Counted from the stretch's first letter, positions 52,377 through 62,881 are shown. The stretch: DNA of 64,000 bases from Phenylobacterium haematophilum (GCF_014196295.1 NZ_JACIDK010000002.1:248001-312000), one strand, 5' to 3'. Notes: a model not told the origin generated them from the letters alone. Made by a program: numbers and translations.

Positions 52377-52835
52377 TTACCGGTCGTCGTCGTCCCCTTC
52401 GCCGGGGAGTCCTTCGATTTCGGCGTCGTCGAAATCGTCCTCGTCCTCGTCTTCCAGGAACGGCACGTCGTCGGTTTCCTCGTCCTCGAGGTCGTCCTCG
52501 CTGAACTCGGAAAGCTGGTCTTCAGGCGTGGCGTCGGGCGCCTCGTCGTCGTCGTCAGAGACCAGCGGCGGCTCGTCGGCGACTTCGTCGAGTTCGGGAG
52601 TCGTCGCCTCCTCCTCCTCTTCGTCCTCGTCGGCGGCCTTGCCGCGGACCTGGTCCTCGACGTCCTCGTGATCGACGGGGGCGGCGCGGGCGCGAACGCG
52701 GCGGTTGCGGACGGCTTCGTCCGGATCAAACTCAGTGCCGCACTTGGGGCAGACGGCGGGCCGGCGCTGCAGGTCGTAGAATTTCGCCTGGCAGTTGGGG
52801 CAAATTTGCTTTGCGCCCAGTTCTGGATTGGCCAA
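52377..52835 (-). CDS. TIGR02300-family zinc-ribbon protein with acidic tail
   Basis: A 152-residue protein. The first about 40 residues (ANPELGAKQICPNCQAKFYD, LQRRPAVCPKCGTEFDPDEA) carry two CxxC pairs forming a zinc ribbon, and the remaining C-terminus is extremely acidic (runs of Asp/Glu to the end). This is the alphaproteobacterial TIGR02300 family; its function is unknown. No ATG suits it: the conserved MANPEL-type N-terminus is encoded from a TTG at 52835 with AAGAGG upstream. It is divergent from aroA, with about 120 bases between. Confidence 0.88.
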   Translation of the reverse strand: MANPELGAKQICPNCQAKFYDLQRRPAVCPKCGTEFDPDEAVRNRRVRARAAPVDHEDVEDQVRGKAADEDEEEEEATTPELDEVADEPPLVSDDDDEAPDATPEDQLSEFSEDDLEDEETDDVPFLEDEDEDDFDDAEIEGLPGEGDDDDR

Positions 52836-52957
52836 GGGGCGTAGCCTCTTAGAGAGGTTGGAATTGAAGCCGGCTCCCTTGCCATGGGCGGGGAGCGCTG
52901 TCAAAAGCAAACCCCTTTTCGAAAAACAGCAAGGCCTTAAGGAGGCTTGGCAATCCC

Positions 52958-54280
52958 ATGACGTCAGCAGGACTGACCGCGAAACGCGGCGGCCCGCTGC
53001 GGGGCCGCGTGCGCGCCCCAGGCGACAAATCGATCTCTCACCGGTCACTCATCCTCGGCGCGCTGGCGACGGGAACGACCGAGATCGAAGGGCTTCTCGA
53101 GGGGGACGACGTGCTGCGCACCGCCGCGGCGATGCGCAGCTTCGGCGCCAAGGTCGAACGGCTCGGCGAAGGCCGCTGGCGCGTCGAGGGTGCGGGCGGC
53201 TTTTCCGAACCCGCCGACGTGATCGACTGCGGCAACGCCGGAACCGGGGTGCGTCTGATCATGGGCGCGATGGCGGGCTTTCCGTTCGCCGCCACCTTTA
53301 CCGGCGACGAGTCGCTGCGCGGCCGGCCCATGCGCCGGGTGCTGGGGCCGCTGGCCCAGATGGGCGCGACCTTCATCGGCCGCTCGAACGGCCGCTTGCC
53401 GCTCACGCTTCAGGGCGGGGCGCTGAAGCATCTCTCCTATCGCCTGCCCGAGCCGTCGGCGCAGGTGAAGTCGGCGGTGCTGCTCGCCGGGCTGCACGCC
53501 GAGGGCGGCGCCCAGGTGATCGAGCCGGAAGCCACTCGCGACCACACCGAGCGAATGCTGCGCGCCTTCGGCGCCGTGGTCGAGGTTCAGGACAAGGCCG
53601 ACGGCCGCTGGATCACCCTCCCGGGCGGCCAGACCCTGACAGGCACGAATGTTCGAGTGCCGGGCGACCCGTCCTCGGCCGCCTTCCCGCTGGTGGCCGC
53701 GCTGGTCACGCCAGGGTCCGAGGTGACGGTCGAGGGCGTGCTGCTGAACGAGTTGCGTACTGGGCTCTTCACCACCCTGCAGGAGATGGGCGGCGACCTG
53801 GTCATCTCCAACGTGCGCGAGGAGAGCGGCGAACAGGTCGGCGACGTCACCGCTCGCCATTCGGCGCTGAGGGGCGTGGCGGTGCCGCCTGAGCGTGCGC
53901 CGTCGATGATCGACGAATATCCGATCCTGGCGGTGGCCGCGGCCTTCGCCGACGGCTCGACCTACATGCGCGGCATCGGCGAGATGCGCGTGAAGGAAAG
54001 CGACCGCATCGCGCTGATGGCGGCCGGCCTGGCCGCCTGCGGCGTCGGGGTCGAGGAAGAGCCGGAAGGATTGATCGTGGTCGGCTCGGTCCGCGGCAAC
54101 CACCCGGTCGCCGGCGGCGCGCGAGTGGTCACCAAGGGCGATCACCGGATCGCCATGTCGCACCTGGTCATGGGCCTGGCGTCGGACGAAGCGGTCGCGG
54201 TCGACGAGCCTGGCATGATCGCCACCAGCTTCCCCGGCTTCGTGGAGCTGATGCGCGGCATGGGCGCGGAGATCTCGTGA
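52958..54280 (+). CDS. aroA: 3-phosphoshikimate 1-carboxyvinyltransferase (EPSP synthase)
   Basis: A 440-residue enzyme of the shikimate pathway joining PEP and shikimate-3-phosphate. Motifs: [86 protein letters not shown] and [18 protein letters not shown]. Motifs RDHTE, GDKS and SAQVK match class II EPSP synthases, though the fourth (NPTR-type) reads NELR. Key position in GNA-x-TG is Gly rather than the Ala of class II CP4. It shares GTGA with the cmk start. Confidence 0.95.
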   Translation: MTSAGLTAKRGGPLRGRVRAPGDKSISHRSLILGALATGTTEIEGLLEGDDVLRTAAAMRSFGAKVERLGEGRWRVEGAGGFSEPADVIDCGNAGTGVRLIMGAMAGFPFAATFTGDESLRGRPMRRVLGPLAQMGATFIGRSNGRLPLTLQGGALKHLSYRLPEPSAQVKSAVLLAGLHAEGGAQVIEPEATRDHTERMLRAFGAVVEVQDKADGRWITLPGGQTLTGTNVRVPGDPSSAAFPLVAALVTPGSEVTVEGVLLNELRTGLFTTLQEMGGDLVISNVREESGEQVGDVTARHSALRGVAVPPERAPSMIDEYPILAVAAAFADGSTYMRGIGEMRVKESDRIALMAAGLAACGVGVEEEPEGLIVVGSVRGNHPVAGGARVVTKGDHRIAMSHLVMGLASDEAVAVDEPGMIATSFPGFVELMRGMGAEIS

Positions 54281-54924
54281 GGACGTTCGTCATCGCGGTC
54301 GACGGGCCGGCGGCCTCGGGCAAGGGCACGATCGCCAGCCGCCTGGCCGCCGCCTACGACATGCCGATGCTGGATTCCGGCCTGCTCTATCGCGCGGTCG
54401 GAGTGCTGCTGACGCGCCATGGCGGCGACCTGGACGACGTTGCCGCGGCGACCCAGGTCGCCCGCGACCTGACCGCCGAGATGCTGACCGACCCGGCGTT
54501 CCGCACCCGCGAGGCCGGCGAGGCGGCCAGCCGCGTGGCCGTGCATCCCCCGGTGCGAGAGGCGCTGCGCGACATGCAGCAGGACTTCGCCCGCCGGCCC
54601 GGCGGCGCAGTCATCGACGGGCGCGACATCGGCACGGTCATCGCGCCCCAGGCGCCGGCCAAGCTCTATGTCACAGCAACGCCGGAGGTTCGCGCCGAGC
54701 GACGCTTCAAGCAGCTGTTGGCCCAGGGGGAGGCGGTCACCTACGAGGACATACTCGCCGACATCCTCAAGCGCGACGCCCGCGACGGGGGGCGGGCCGA
54801 CAGTCCGATGCGGCCGGCCGACGACTCCGTCTTGCTGGACACCAGTGAAATGACTATAGAGCAGGCCACCGATGCGGCCCGCCGTATCGTCGAGGCGGCG
54901 CGCGCGCGCTGGGAGAACTCCTAG
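54277..54924 (+). CDS. cmk: Cytidylate kinase
   Basis: A 215-residue kinase converting CMP/dCMP to the diphosphates. The P-loop is [18 protein letters not shown], followed by [54 protein letters not shown] and [15 protein letters not shown]. It starts at GTG 54277, whose four bases overlap aroA's TGA. Located in the conserved aroA-cmk-rpsA order. Confidence 0.95.
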   Translation: MRTFVIAVDGPAASGKGTIASRLAAAYDMPMLDSGLLYRAVGVLLTRHGGDLDDVAAATQVARDLTAEMLTDPAFRTREAGEAASRVAVHPPVREALRDMQQDFARRPGGAVIDGRDIGTVIAPQAPAKLYVTATPEVRAERRFKQLLAQGEAVTYEDILADILKRDARDGGRADSPMRPADDSVLLDTSEMTIEQATDAARRIVEAARARWENS

Positions 54925-55102
54925 CCCGCAAATCCAACCGCGCCTTTCCCTCGCACGGCTGCGGGCATTTCACCGGCGCGGGGTTTCCCGCGTCATCGGT
55001 CGCAACCCTCAACCTGACGCCGGGACTCCGTCCGAACTCCGTTCGGCCGGGATCATGCCCTTTCCAAAGGGATTCGACGTTATTCAAGACGAAAGAACAT
55101 CA

Positions 55103-56812
55103 ATGGCTGACGATCTTAGCCTGAACCCCTCGCGTGACGATTTCGCCGCGCTGCTCGACGCCTCGATGGGCGGCCGTGACTTCATGGAAGGCACCGTCGT
55201 CAAGGGCGCCGTGGTCGGCATCGAAAAGGACTTCGCGATCATCGACGTCGGTCTGAAGACCGAGGGCCGCGTGTCCGTGAAGGAATTCGGCCTGGGTGAA
55301 GACGGCAAGCCGACCCTGAAGGTGGGCGACACCGTCGAGGTCTTCCTGGAGCGCGTCGAGAACGCCATGGGCGAAGCGGTCATCAGCCGCGACAAGGCCC
55401 GCCGCGAAGAAGCCTGGACCCGTCTGGAAGGCGTCTACGAGAAGAACGAACCGGTCATGGGTTCGATCGTGGGCCGCGTGAAGGGCGGCTTCACCGTCGA
55501 CCTGGGCGGCGCCTCGGCGTTCCTGCCGGGTTCGCAAGTCGACATCCGCCCGGTGCGCGACGTCGGCCCGCTCATGGGCAAGGAACAGCCCTTCGCCATC
55601 CTCAAGATGGACCGTCCGCGCGGCAACATCGTCGTCTCGCGTCGCGCCATCCTGGAAGAAGCCCGCGCCGAACAGCGCACGGAGCTGGTCAGCCAGCTGC
55701 AAGAGGGCGAAGTCCGCGAAGGCGTGGTCAAGAACATCACCGACTACGGTGCGTTCGTTGACCTGGGCGGCATCGACGGCCTGCTGCACGTCACCGACAT
55801 GAGCTGGAAGCGCGTGAACCACCCGAGCCAGGTGCTCGCGGTCGGCGACACCGTGAAGGTCCAGATCGTGAAGATCAATCCGGACACCCAGCGCATCAGC
55901 CTCGGCATGAAGCAGCTGCAGTCCGACCCGTGGGACGGCGTGGAAGCCAAGTACCCGGTGGGCGCGAAGTTCACCGGCCGGATCACCAACATCACCGACT
56001 ACGGCGCTTTCGTGGAGCTGGAGCCGGGCGTCGAAGGTCTGGTCCACGTCTCGGAAATGTCCTGGACCAAGAAGAACGTCCACCCGGGCAAGATCGTCTC
56101 GACCTCGCAAGAAGTCGACGTGGTCGTGCTGGACGTCGATCCGTCGAAGCGCCGCGTTTCGCTGGGCCTGAAGCAGGCCATGGCGAACCCGTGGGACGCC
56201 TTCGTGGCCGCTCACCCGATCGGTTCGACCGTCGAGGGCGAAGTCAAGAACGCCACCGAGTTCGGCCTGTTCATCGGCCTGGACAACGACATCGACGGCA
56301 TGGTGCACCTCAGCGACCTCGACTGGTCGGTGCCGGGTGAAGAAGCGATCGCCAAGTACAACAAGGGCGACGTGGTCAAGGCCCGCGTTCTCGACGTCGA
56401 CGTCGAGAAGGAACGCATCTCGCTGGGCATCAAGCAACTGGCCGGCGACCCGATGGAAGGCGACACCTACCGTCGCGGCCAGACCGTCACCGTGACCGTC
56501 ACCGAGATCACCACCGGTGGTATCGAAGTGAAGTTCGGCGACGACGAAGCCCCGATGACCGCCTTCATCCGCAAGTCGGACCTGTCGCGCGACCGCGCCG
56601 ACCAACGTCCGGAGCGCTTCGCCGTGGGCGACCGCGTCGACGCTCAAGTGACCCAGATCGACAAGGCCGCTCGCCGCGTGTCGCTGTCGATCAAGGCGCT
56701 CGAGATGATGGAAGAAAAGGAAGCCATCGAGCAGTTCGGCTCGTCGGACTCCGGCGCTTCGCTCGGCGACATCCTCGGCGCGGCCCTTCGCGAGAAGGCC
56801 GGCAAGGAATAA
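55103..56812 (+). CDS. rpsA: 30S ribosomal protein S1
   Basis: A 569-residue protein of six S1 (OB-fold) RNA-binding domains. Each repeat shows the VKGxVxxIxxyGxFVDLG type signature, e.g. GSIVGRVKGGFTVDLGGASA, GVVKNITDYGAFVDLGGIDG, GRITNITDYGAFVELEPGVE and GEVKNATEFGLFIGLDNDID. S1 binds mRNA to the 30S subunit. The ATG at 55103 is preceded by GAAAGAACA, not a strong Shine-Dalgarno sequence; S1 mRNAs often have weak sites. It is followed by a strong terminator (56845-56879). Confidence 0.97.
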   Translation: MADDLSLNPSRDDFAALLDASMGGRDFMEGTVVKGAVVGIEKDFAIIDVGLKTEGRVSVKEFGLGEDGKPTLKVGDTVEVFLERVENAMGEAVISRDKARREEAWTRLEGVYEKNEPVMGSIVGRVKGGFTVDLGGASAFLPGSQVDIRPVRDVGPLMGKEQPFAILKMDRPRGNIVVSRRAILEEARAEQRTELVSQLQEGEVREGVVKNITDYGAFVDLGGIDGLLHVTDMSWKRVNHPSQVLAVGDTVKVQIVKINPDTQRISLGMKQLQSDPWDGVEAKYPVGAKFTGRITNITDYGAFVELEPGVEGLVHVSEMSWTKKNVHPGKIVSTSQEVDVVVLDVDPSKRRVSLGLKQAMANPWDAFVAAHPIGSTVEGEVKNATEFGLFIGLDNDIDGMVHLSDLDWSVPGEEAIAKYNKGDVVKARVLDVDVEKERISLGIKQLAGDPMEGDTYRRGQTVTVTVTEITTGGIEVKFGDDEAPMTAFIRKSDLSRDRADQRPERFAVGDRVDAQVTQIDKAARRVSLSIKALEMMEEKEAIEQFGSSDSGASLGDILGAALREKAGKE

Positions 56813-56844
56813 GCCTCAAGGCCGCATAGCGGTTTGAAGCTGAC

Positions 56845-56879
56845 GGCGGATCGGGCGACCGATCCGCCGTTTTCTTTTT
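56845..56879 (+). terminator. rpsA intrinsic terminator, copy 1 of a tandem triplet
   Basis: GGCGGATCGG-GCGA-CCGATCCGCC is a perfect 10-bp stem with a GNRA loop, followed by GTTTTCTTTTT. It is a classical rho-independent terminator, 32 bases after the rpsA stop. Confidence 0.95.
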
Positions 56880-56889
56880 GGGGCTGGGG

Positions 56890-56918
56890 GATCGGGAAAC
56901 CGATCGCCGTTTTCGTTT
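56890..56918 (+). terminator. Second, degenerate copy of the rpsA terminator
   Basis: GATCGG-GAAA-CCGATC (6-bp stem, GNRA loop) followed by GCCGTTTTCGTTT. It is similar in sequence to copy 1 and is offset by 41 bases from it. Confidence 0.8.
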
Positions 56919-56926
56919 GGTGGGCC

Positions 56927-56959
56927 AGGGATCGGACAGCCGGTCTCTCGTTTTCTTTT
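56927..56959 (+). terminator. Third, degenerate copy of the rpsA terminator
   Basis: AGGGATCGG-ACAG-CCGGTCTCT (about 9 bp with two G-U pairs) followed by CGTTTTCTTTT. It is offset by 40 bases from copy 2 and ends about 65 bases before the next gene's start. Confidence 0.7.
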
Positions 56960-57024
56960 GCGGACATGCCGGTATCGTGCGCGGGCCGGAGCCTGTCGGG
57001 CTCGTATCGCCTGGAGGCCCGTGC

Positions 57025-58986
57025 TTGCTGTTCCGTCTCGCCCTGGCGGCGTCGCTCGCCATGCCGTTCGCCGCCGTCTCGACCCTTGCGCACGCGGCTG
57101 ACCGGCCGAGCTTCGGGCCACCCGCCGCGTGGGTGGCGGTGGCCGAGATTCCGCAGGCCCCGCCGCAGGACGGCGCGGCCGCGGTGCAGGTGGTGCTGGA
57201 CGACAACCAGACGCGGTTTTCGCCGGACGGCGACGCCTACTACAACCGGCGCGTCTACCGGGTGACGCGCCCCGAAGGCTTGGCCAACTTCCAGTCGCGC
57301 AACGTGACCTGGGATCCGTCGGTCGAGCAGGTGGCGTGGCACACGCTGCGGATCGTCCGTGACGGCAAGACCATCGACCTGCTGAAGGGCGGCGAGGATC
57401 TGCTGGTGTTGCGACGCGAGACCAATCTCGAGCGGGCGATGCTTGACGGACGGATGACCGCCAGCCGCCAGATCGAAGGCTTGCAGGTCGGCGACCTGGT
57501 CGACATGGCCTGGACGACCACCCGCCGTGACCCGATCGTCGAAGGCCGCTCCTACGACTATGAGCGCATGCAGTTCCCGGGGGCGGCGGGGCGTTACCGG
57601 GTGCGCGTATCGTGGCCTGAGGGCCGCTCGGTGCGTTGGCGGGGGACCGAGGGCTTCGGCGAACCGACCCTGACCAGCAAGGACGGGTGGACGACGCTGG
57701 AACGCGACCAGGCCCTGGCCACGGCGCCAAAGCCGCCGCTCGGCGCACCGCTGCGTTTCCAGCGGCTGGGCGATCTGGAGGTCTCCAGCTACGGCGCCTG
57801 GGCCGACGTTTCGAAGATCATGCACCCGCACTTCGTCAAGGCCGCGACCCTAGGGCCGGAGTCCGAGGCGAAGGTGCAGGCCGCCGCCATCGCCGCCGCG
57901 CACAAGATGCCGAAGGACCGCGCCTTCGCCGCGCTCAAGCTGGTGGAGGACCAGACCCGCTACCTGTTCCTGGGCATGGGAGAGGGCGGCTATGTGCCGG
58001 CCTCGGCCGAGGAGACCTGGCAGCGGCGGTTCGGCGACTGCAAGGGGAAGACCGTGCTTCTGCTGGCGCTGCTGAAAGAACTGAGCGTCGAGGCTGAACC
58101 GGCGCTGGTGTCGCTGGGCGGCGGCGACGGAATGGACGAGCGGCTGCCTTCGCTGTCGGCGTTCAACCACGTGCTGGTGCGAGCCAGCATCGACGGGAAA
58201 ACCTACTGGCTGGACGGCACCCGCACGGGCGACCGCGGCGGGATCGACGCTTTGCCGGCGCCCGGCTGGCGCTGGGCGCTGCCGCTTCGCGCTGACGGCG
58301 CCGAGTTGGAACGGGTGGTCGAGACCGCCCCGACCCAGCCGCAAATCGTGTCGGTGATCCACCTCGACGCGTCCAAGGGACTGTCGGAGGCCGCGCCGGC
58401 GCGGGTCGAACTTCGGATGCACGGCGATGCGGCGGCCGGCTTCCGGCAGGTCGCCGCGCGGGCGCCCAGGGAGGATCTGGAGCGCACGTTCCGGCAAGCG
58501 TTCTCCTCGACCTACAGCTGGATCGAGCTGGACAGGGTGATCTGGGAAAGCCGACCGGACGACAACAGCTTCTCGCTGGTGATGACCGGCAAGGCCGAGG
58601 TCGAGTGGCGCGAGAACCCGGATCTCGGGGTGCGGGAGTTCAAGTTGCCTGGCGCTGGCGGCGGCGTGGCCGCCTACCCGCGGCGCGAGCCGGGTCCGAA
58701 CCGCGAGGCGCCCTATGCGGTCGCCTACCCGACTTTCCGCGAGTCGGTGACCGAGGTCGTGCTGCCGGGCGGCGGGCGCGGCTTCACGATCCGCGGGCCC
58801 AACGCAGACCAGTCCATCGGCGGCTACGAGGTCAAGCAGTCCTCCGTGATCGACGGACAGGTGGCGCGGTTCTCGACCCAGGTTCGTTCGCTGACGCCTG
58901 AGATTCCGGCCAGCGAAATCGAGACGGCGAATCGCGGCCTGCGGGCCCTGGCGGCTCAGGAATACTTCGTGCGGGCGCCCAAATGA
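57025..58986 (+). CDS. DUF3857 and transglutaminase-like domain protein, secreted
   Basis: A 653-residue protein with a cleavable signal peptide (MLFRLALAASLAMPFAAVST, cutting near LAHA-AD). The N-terminal half is a DUF3857 domain (residues about 55-250). The central transglutaminase core (about 310-400) has the Cys in FGDCKGKTVLLLALL, the His in FNHVLVRASIDGK and the Asp in YWLDGTRTG, so the catalytic triad is complete. The C-terminus is beta-rich. Such proteins are predicted periplasmic enzymes of unknown substrate. Its start is TTG 57025, placed 7 bases after GGAGG (57013-57017). It separates rpsA from ihfB. Confidence 0.86.
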   Translation: MLFRLALAASLAMPFAAVSTLAHAADRPSFGPPAAWVAVAEIPQAPPQDGAAAVQVVLDDNQTRFSPDGDAYYNRRVYRVTRPEGLANFQSRNVTWDPSVEQVAWHTLRIVRDGKTIDLLKGGEDLLVLRRETNLERAMLDGRMTASRQIEGLQVGDLVDMAWTTTRRDPIVEGRSYDYERMQFPGAAGRYRVRVSWPEGRSVRWRGTEGFGEPTLTSKDGWTTLERDQALATAPKPPLGAPLRFQRLGDLEVSSYGAWADVSKIMHPHFVKAATLGPESEAKVQAAAIAAAHKMPKDRAFAALKLVEDQTRYLFLGMGEGGYVPASAEETWQRRFGDCKGKTVLLLALLKELSVEAEPALVSLGGGDGMDERLPSLSAFNHVLVRASIDGKTYWLDGTRTGDRGGIDALPAPGWRWALPLRADGAELERVVETAPTQPQIVSVIHLDASKGLSEAAPARVELRMHGDAAAGFRQVAARAPREDLERTFRQAFSSTYSWIELDRVIWESRPDDNSFSLVMTGKAEVEWRENPDLGVREFKLPGAGGGVAAYPRREPGPNREAPYAVAYPTFRESVTEVVLPGGGRGFTIRGPNADQSIGGYEVKQSSVIDGQVARFSTQVRSLTPEIPASEIETANRGLRALAAQEYFVRAPK

Positions 58987-59174
58987 CGTGGCGTGACACT
59001 TTCCTCACGTCACCTGACGGTTGAAAAACCGGCGAACGGGCGTGGCGCAGGGGGCTTCAACCTTCTTTGCGCCTTGAACATCCAATCGGACTCGACCATG
59101 GTCCCGCTCGCTTCCAGCGATTTCTTGCGAGGCGCGCCGTCTGGCGAAATTGTTGCTCCTAGTTGAAAGCCTAT

Positions 59175-59194
59175 GAGCCGTCTCCCCACGGCTC
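59175..59194 (+). promoter_or_regulatory. 7-bp leader hairpin before ihfB
   Basis: GAGCCGT-CTCCCC-ACGGCTC, a perfect 7-bp stem, ends 18 bases before the ihfB ATG. It may modulate translation or mRNA stability; function unproven. Confidence 0.35.
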
Positions 59195-59212
59195 GGGGAC
59201 CCGGAAATAGGC

Positions 59213-59494
59213 ATGATCAAGTCGGAACTTATCGCCCGCTTGTCGGAGGAAAACCCGCACCTGACCCAACGCGACGTCGAGCGCGTGGTCGGGGTGATCC
59301 TTGAGCGGATGATCCAAGCCTTGGAATCGGACGGCCGCGTCGAACTGCGCGGCTTCGGTGCGCTTTCGGTGCGCTCGCGCGACGCCCGCGCGGGTCGCAA
59401 CCCGCGCACCGGCGAATCCGTCGACGTGCGCGCCAAGCACGTGCCGTTCTTCAAGAGCGGCAAGGAACTGCGCGAACGGCTCAACGCCGACTAG
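59213..59494 (+). CDS. ihfB: Integration host factor beta subunit
   Basis: A 93-residue HU/IHF-fold DNA-bending protein: [39 protein letters not shown], the beta-arm region [20 protein letters not shown] and [23 protein letters not shown]-beta pairs with IHF-alpha to bend DNA at sigma-54 promoters, replication origin and recombination sites. In many proteobacteria ihfB follows rpsA directly; here a DUF3857 gene and three terminators intervene, so it must be transcribed from its own promoter in the 226-base region before it, where a 7-bp hairpin precedes the start. Confidence 0.95.
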   Translation: MIKSELIARLSEENPHLTQRDVERVVGVILERMIQALESDGRVELRGFGALSVRSRDARAGRNPRTGESVDVRAKHVPFFKSGKELRERLNAD

Positions 59495-59531
59495 TCGCCT
59501 CACAGAGGTTTGCAGTTGACCGTAGGGAAGC

Positions 59532-59558
59532 GCTCAGTCGATCCTGAGCCTTCTTTTT
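59532..59558 (+). terminator. Intrinsic terminator after ihfB
   Basis: GCTCAG-TCGATC-CTGAGC (6-bp stem) followed by CTTCTTTTT, between ihfB and mscL, 37 bases after the ihfB stop and 18 before the mscL start. Confidence 0.75.
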
Positions 59559-59576
59559 CGGCGGCAACGGTGATCC

Positions 59577-59981
59577 ATGGGTATTTTCTCTGAATTCCGC
59601 GAGTTCATCGCGCGCGGCAATGTCATCGACCTTGCGGTCGGCGTGATCATCGGCGCGTCGTTCAACAAGATCGTCGAAAGCCTCGTCACCCAGGTGGTCA
59701 TGCCGCCGATCGGCCTGCTGACCGGCGGGCTGGACTTCTCGAAGCTGCAGTGGGTGCTCAAGCCGGACGATCCGGCCACCGCCGCCAACGAACTGGTGGC
59801 CATCCAGTACGGCGCCTTCATCAACACCCTGATCCAGTTCCTGATCGTCGCCTGGGTGATCTTTCTGCTGGTCAAGGGCGTGAACACGCTGCGTCGCAAG
59901 CAGGAGGAAGCTCCCGCCGCCCCGACCCCGAGCGAAGCGCTGCTGACCGAAATCCGCGACCTTCTGAAGACCAAGTCCTGA
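59577..59981 (+). CDS. mscL: Large-conductance mechanosensitive channel
   Basis: A 134-residue inner-membrane channel that opens under tension to release solutes. Features: [20 protein letters not shown] at the N-terminus, then TM1 with [20 protein letters not shown], the periplasmic loop and TM2 ([20 protein letters not shown]), and the C-terminal helical bundle. The length is normal. It starts 18 bases after a terminator and 41 bases before trpF. Confidence 0.95.
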   Translation: MGIFSEFREFIARGNVIDLAVGVIIGASFNKIVESLVTQVVMPPIGLLTGGLDFSKLQWVLKPDDPATAANELVAIQYGAFINTLIQFLIVAWVIFLLVKGVNTLRRKQEEAPAAPTPSEALLTEIRDLLKTKS

Positions 59982-60022
59982 TCCGGCTTGGCTTGGCGCG
60001 CCGGCGGGTCTAACTGCGGCCC

Positions 60023-60667
60023 ATGACCGTGCGCGCCAAGATCTGCGGACTTTCGACGCCTGAGACCGTGCGCGCGGCCGCCGACGGCGGGGCCAGCCAC
60101 ATCGGCCTCAACTTCTTTCCCAAGAGCCCACGCTATGTCGAGCTGGAGCCAGCGGCGATCCTGGCCCGGCCGGCGCGGGCGCGCGGCGTGAAGATCGTCG
60201 CGGTGACGGTCGATCCGGACGACATGTTCCTGGACCGGCTGATGGCGACGCTGCAGCCCGACCTGATCCAGCTGCATGGCAAGGAGACGCCGGCCCGCGC
60301 GCACCAGGTCGCCGAGCGCACCGGCGTCGGGGTCGTCAAGGCGCTGTCGGTGTCAGAGGCCTCGGACATCGCGGCCGCGGCCGCGTTCGAGCCGATCGTC
60401 GATCACCTGATGTTCGACGCCAAGCCGCCGAAGGACTCCGAGCTGCCCGGCGGCACCGGGGCGCGCTTCGATTGGACGATCATGGCCGGTCGACGTTTCC
60501 AGCGGCCCTGGCTGCTGGCCGGCGGGCTCGACCCCTGGAACGTAGCTGAGGCGATCAAGCTGTCGGGCGCGCCGCTTGTGGACGTTTCTTCTGGCGTGGA
60601 ACGCGGTCCCGGATTAAAGGACCCGGTTCTAATCTCGGCGTTTCTAGACGCCGTCCGCCGCGCTTGA
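60023..60667 (+). CDS. trpF: Phosphoribosylanthranilate isomerase
   Basis: A 214-residue TIM barrel converting PRA to CdRP in tryptophan synthesis. Features: [20 protein letters not shown] (KICG with the catalytic Cys), [48 protein letters not shown] and [14 protein letters not shown] followed by [17 protein letters not shown], in order. It starts the trpF-trpB-trpA group; the usg gene reported upstream of trpF in Caulobacter crescentus (recalled, not checked) is not seen here, mscL standing instead. Its stop is fused with a TTG of trpB (TTGA). Confidence 0.96.
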   Translation: MTVRAKICGLSTPETVRAAADGGASHIGLNFFPKSPRYVELEPAAILARPARARGVKIVAVTVDPDDMFLDRLMATLQPDLIQLHGKETPARAHQVAERTGVGVVKALSVSEASDIAAAAAFEPIVDHLMFDAKPPKDSELPGGTGARFDWTIMAGRRFQRPWLLAGGLDPWNVAEAIKLSGAPLVDVSSGVERGPGLKDPVLISAFLDAVRRA

Positions 60668-60681
60668 AGTTGCAGATTCCT

Positions 60682-61902
<1,221 letters not shown>

Positions 61903-61910
61903 CGGCCTCC

Positions 61911-62045
61911 ATGGATCGGCTGAGGTTCGCGCTGCAGATCGTCGTCGCCGTGGCCCTGCTGCTGGGCGCGGCCTGGGCGACCGGCGTCGTCAAAGTGAAC
62001 GTCGAGCTCGACCCGACCCCCACGGTGCACAGGGCGCCCCAATGA
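61911..62045 (+). CDS. Small single-span membrane protein embedded in the trp operon
   Basis: A 44-residue ORF from ATG 61911 (or 48 from TTG 61899, which overlaps the trpB TGA as TTGA). Residues about 7-28 (FALQIVVAVALLLGAAWATG) are one strong transmembrane helix, and the rest (VKVNVELDPTPTVHRAPQ) is soluble. Its TGA overlaps the trpA ATG (ATGA), so it is coupled to trpA translation. There is no good Shine-Dalgarno sequence for 61911. I do not recognise a family. It is either a regulator/assembly factor or a neutral small ORF; whether it is translated is untested. Confidence 0.6.
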   Translation: MDRLRFALQIVVAVALLLGAAWATGVVKVNVELDPTPTVHRAPQ

Positions 62046-62875
62046 CGAAATCCCGTATCGAAGCCCGCTTCGCCCAACTGAAGGCGGAGAACCGGGCGGC
62101 GTTCGTCGCCTATGTGATGGCCGGCGATCCCGACTACGCGACCGGCCTGGAGATTCTGCAGGGGCTGCCCGGCGCCGGCGCGGACCTCATCGAGGTCGGC
62201 TTCCCGTTCTCCGACCCGATGGCAGAGGGGCCCCCGATCCAGCGCGCCGCCCAGCGGGCGCTGGCGAACGGCCAGACCCTTAACAAGACCCTCGAGATGG
62301 TGGCCCAGTTCCGGAAGGGCGACCAGACCACGCCGATCATCATGATGGGCTACGCCAATCCGCTGGTGCACCACGGCTACGCGGCCTTCGCGCGCGACGC
62401 GGCGGCGGCCGGGGTCGATGGCGTGATCTGCGTCGACATCCCGCCGGAAGAGGCCGATCCGCTGGCCGACGCCCTGGACGCGAACGAGCTGTCGCTGATC
62501 CGCCTGGCGACCCCGACCAGCGACGACAAGCGGCTGCCGGTGGTGATTCGCCGGACTTCGGGCTTCGTCTACTATGTCTCCGTCGCCGGGGTGACCGGCG
62601 TGAAGGAAGCCGACGCCGCCGCGGTGGCCCCGAACGTCGAGCGCATCCGCGCCGCGTCGGGCCTGCCGGTGGCCGTGGGCTTCGGAATCAAGACGCCCGA
62701 GCGTGCGGCCGAGATCGCCCGCGTGGCGGATGCAGCGGTGGTCGGTTCGGCGCTTGTCGAAGAGGTCGCAACAGGCGTGGCAATGAACGAATCTGTGACC
62801 GCCCGGGTTCTTTCCAAAGTAGAATCCTTGGCTAAGGCTGTGCGCTCCGCGCGAGTCGAAAGCCTCACGGTGTAG
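62042..62875 (+). CDS. trpA: Tryptophan synthase alpha chain
   Basis: A 277-residue TIM barrel cleaving indole-glycerol phosphate to indole. Catalytic Glu and Asp are in DLIEVGFPFSDPMAEGPPIQ. Other marks: AAGVDGVICVDIPPEEADPL, LIRLATPTSDDKRLP and the loop YYVSVAGVTGVKEAD, then VAVGFGIKTPERAAEIARVA, phosphate-binding. ATGA overlap with the small membrane ORF. The accD gene follows six bases later. Confidence 0.95.
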   Translation: MTKSRIEARFAQLKAENRAAFVAYVMAGDPDYATGLEILQGLPGAGADLIEVGFPFSDPMAEGPPIQRAAQRALANGQTLNKTLEMVAQFRKGDQTTPIIMMGYANPLVHHGYAAFARDAAAAGVDGVICVDIPPEEADPLADALDANELSLIRLATPTSDDKRLPVVIRRTSGFVYYVSVAGVTGVKEADAAAVAPNVERIRAASGLPVAVGFGIKTPERAAEIARVADAAVVGSALVEEVATGVAMNESVTARVLSKVESLAKAVRSARVESLTV

Positions 62876-62881
62876 AACCCA

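Noticed and set aside
55100-56647. 515-residue minus-strand open frame
   Set aside because: It is a shadow of rpsA, antisense to its S1 repeats.
59175-59199. H-type pseudoknot in the ihfB leader (loop CTCCCC with GGGGAC)
   Set aside because: Connecting loops would be 0-1 nt, too short to cross a 7-bp stem; only a plain hairpin remains plausible.
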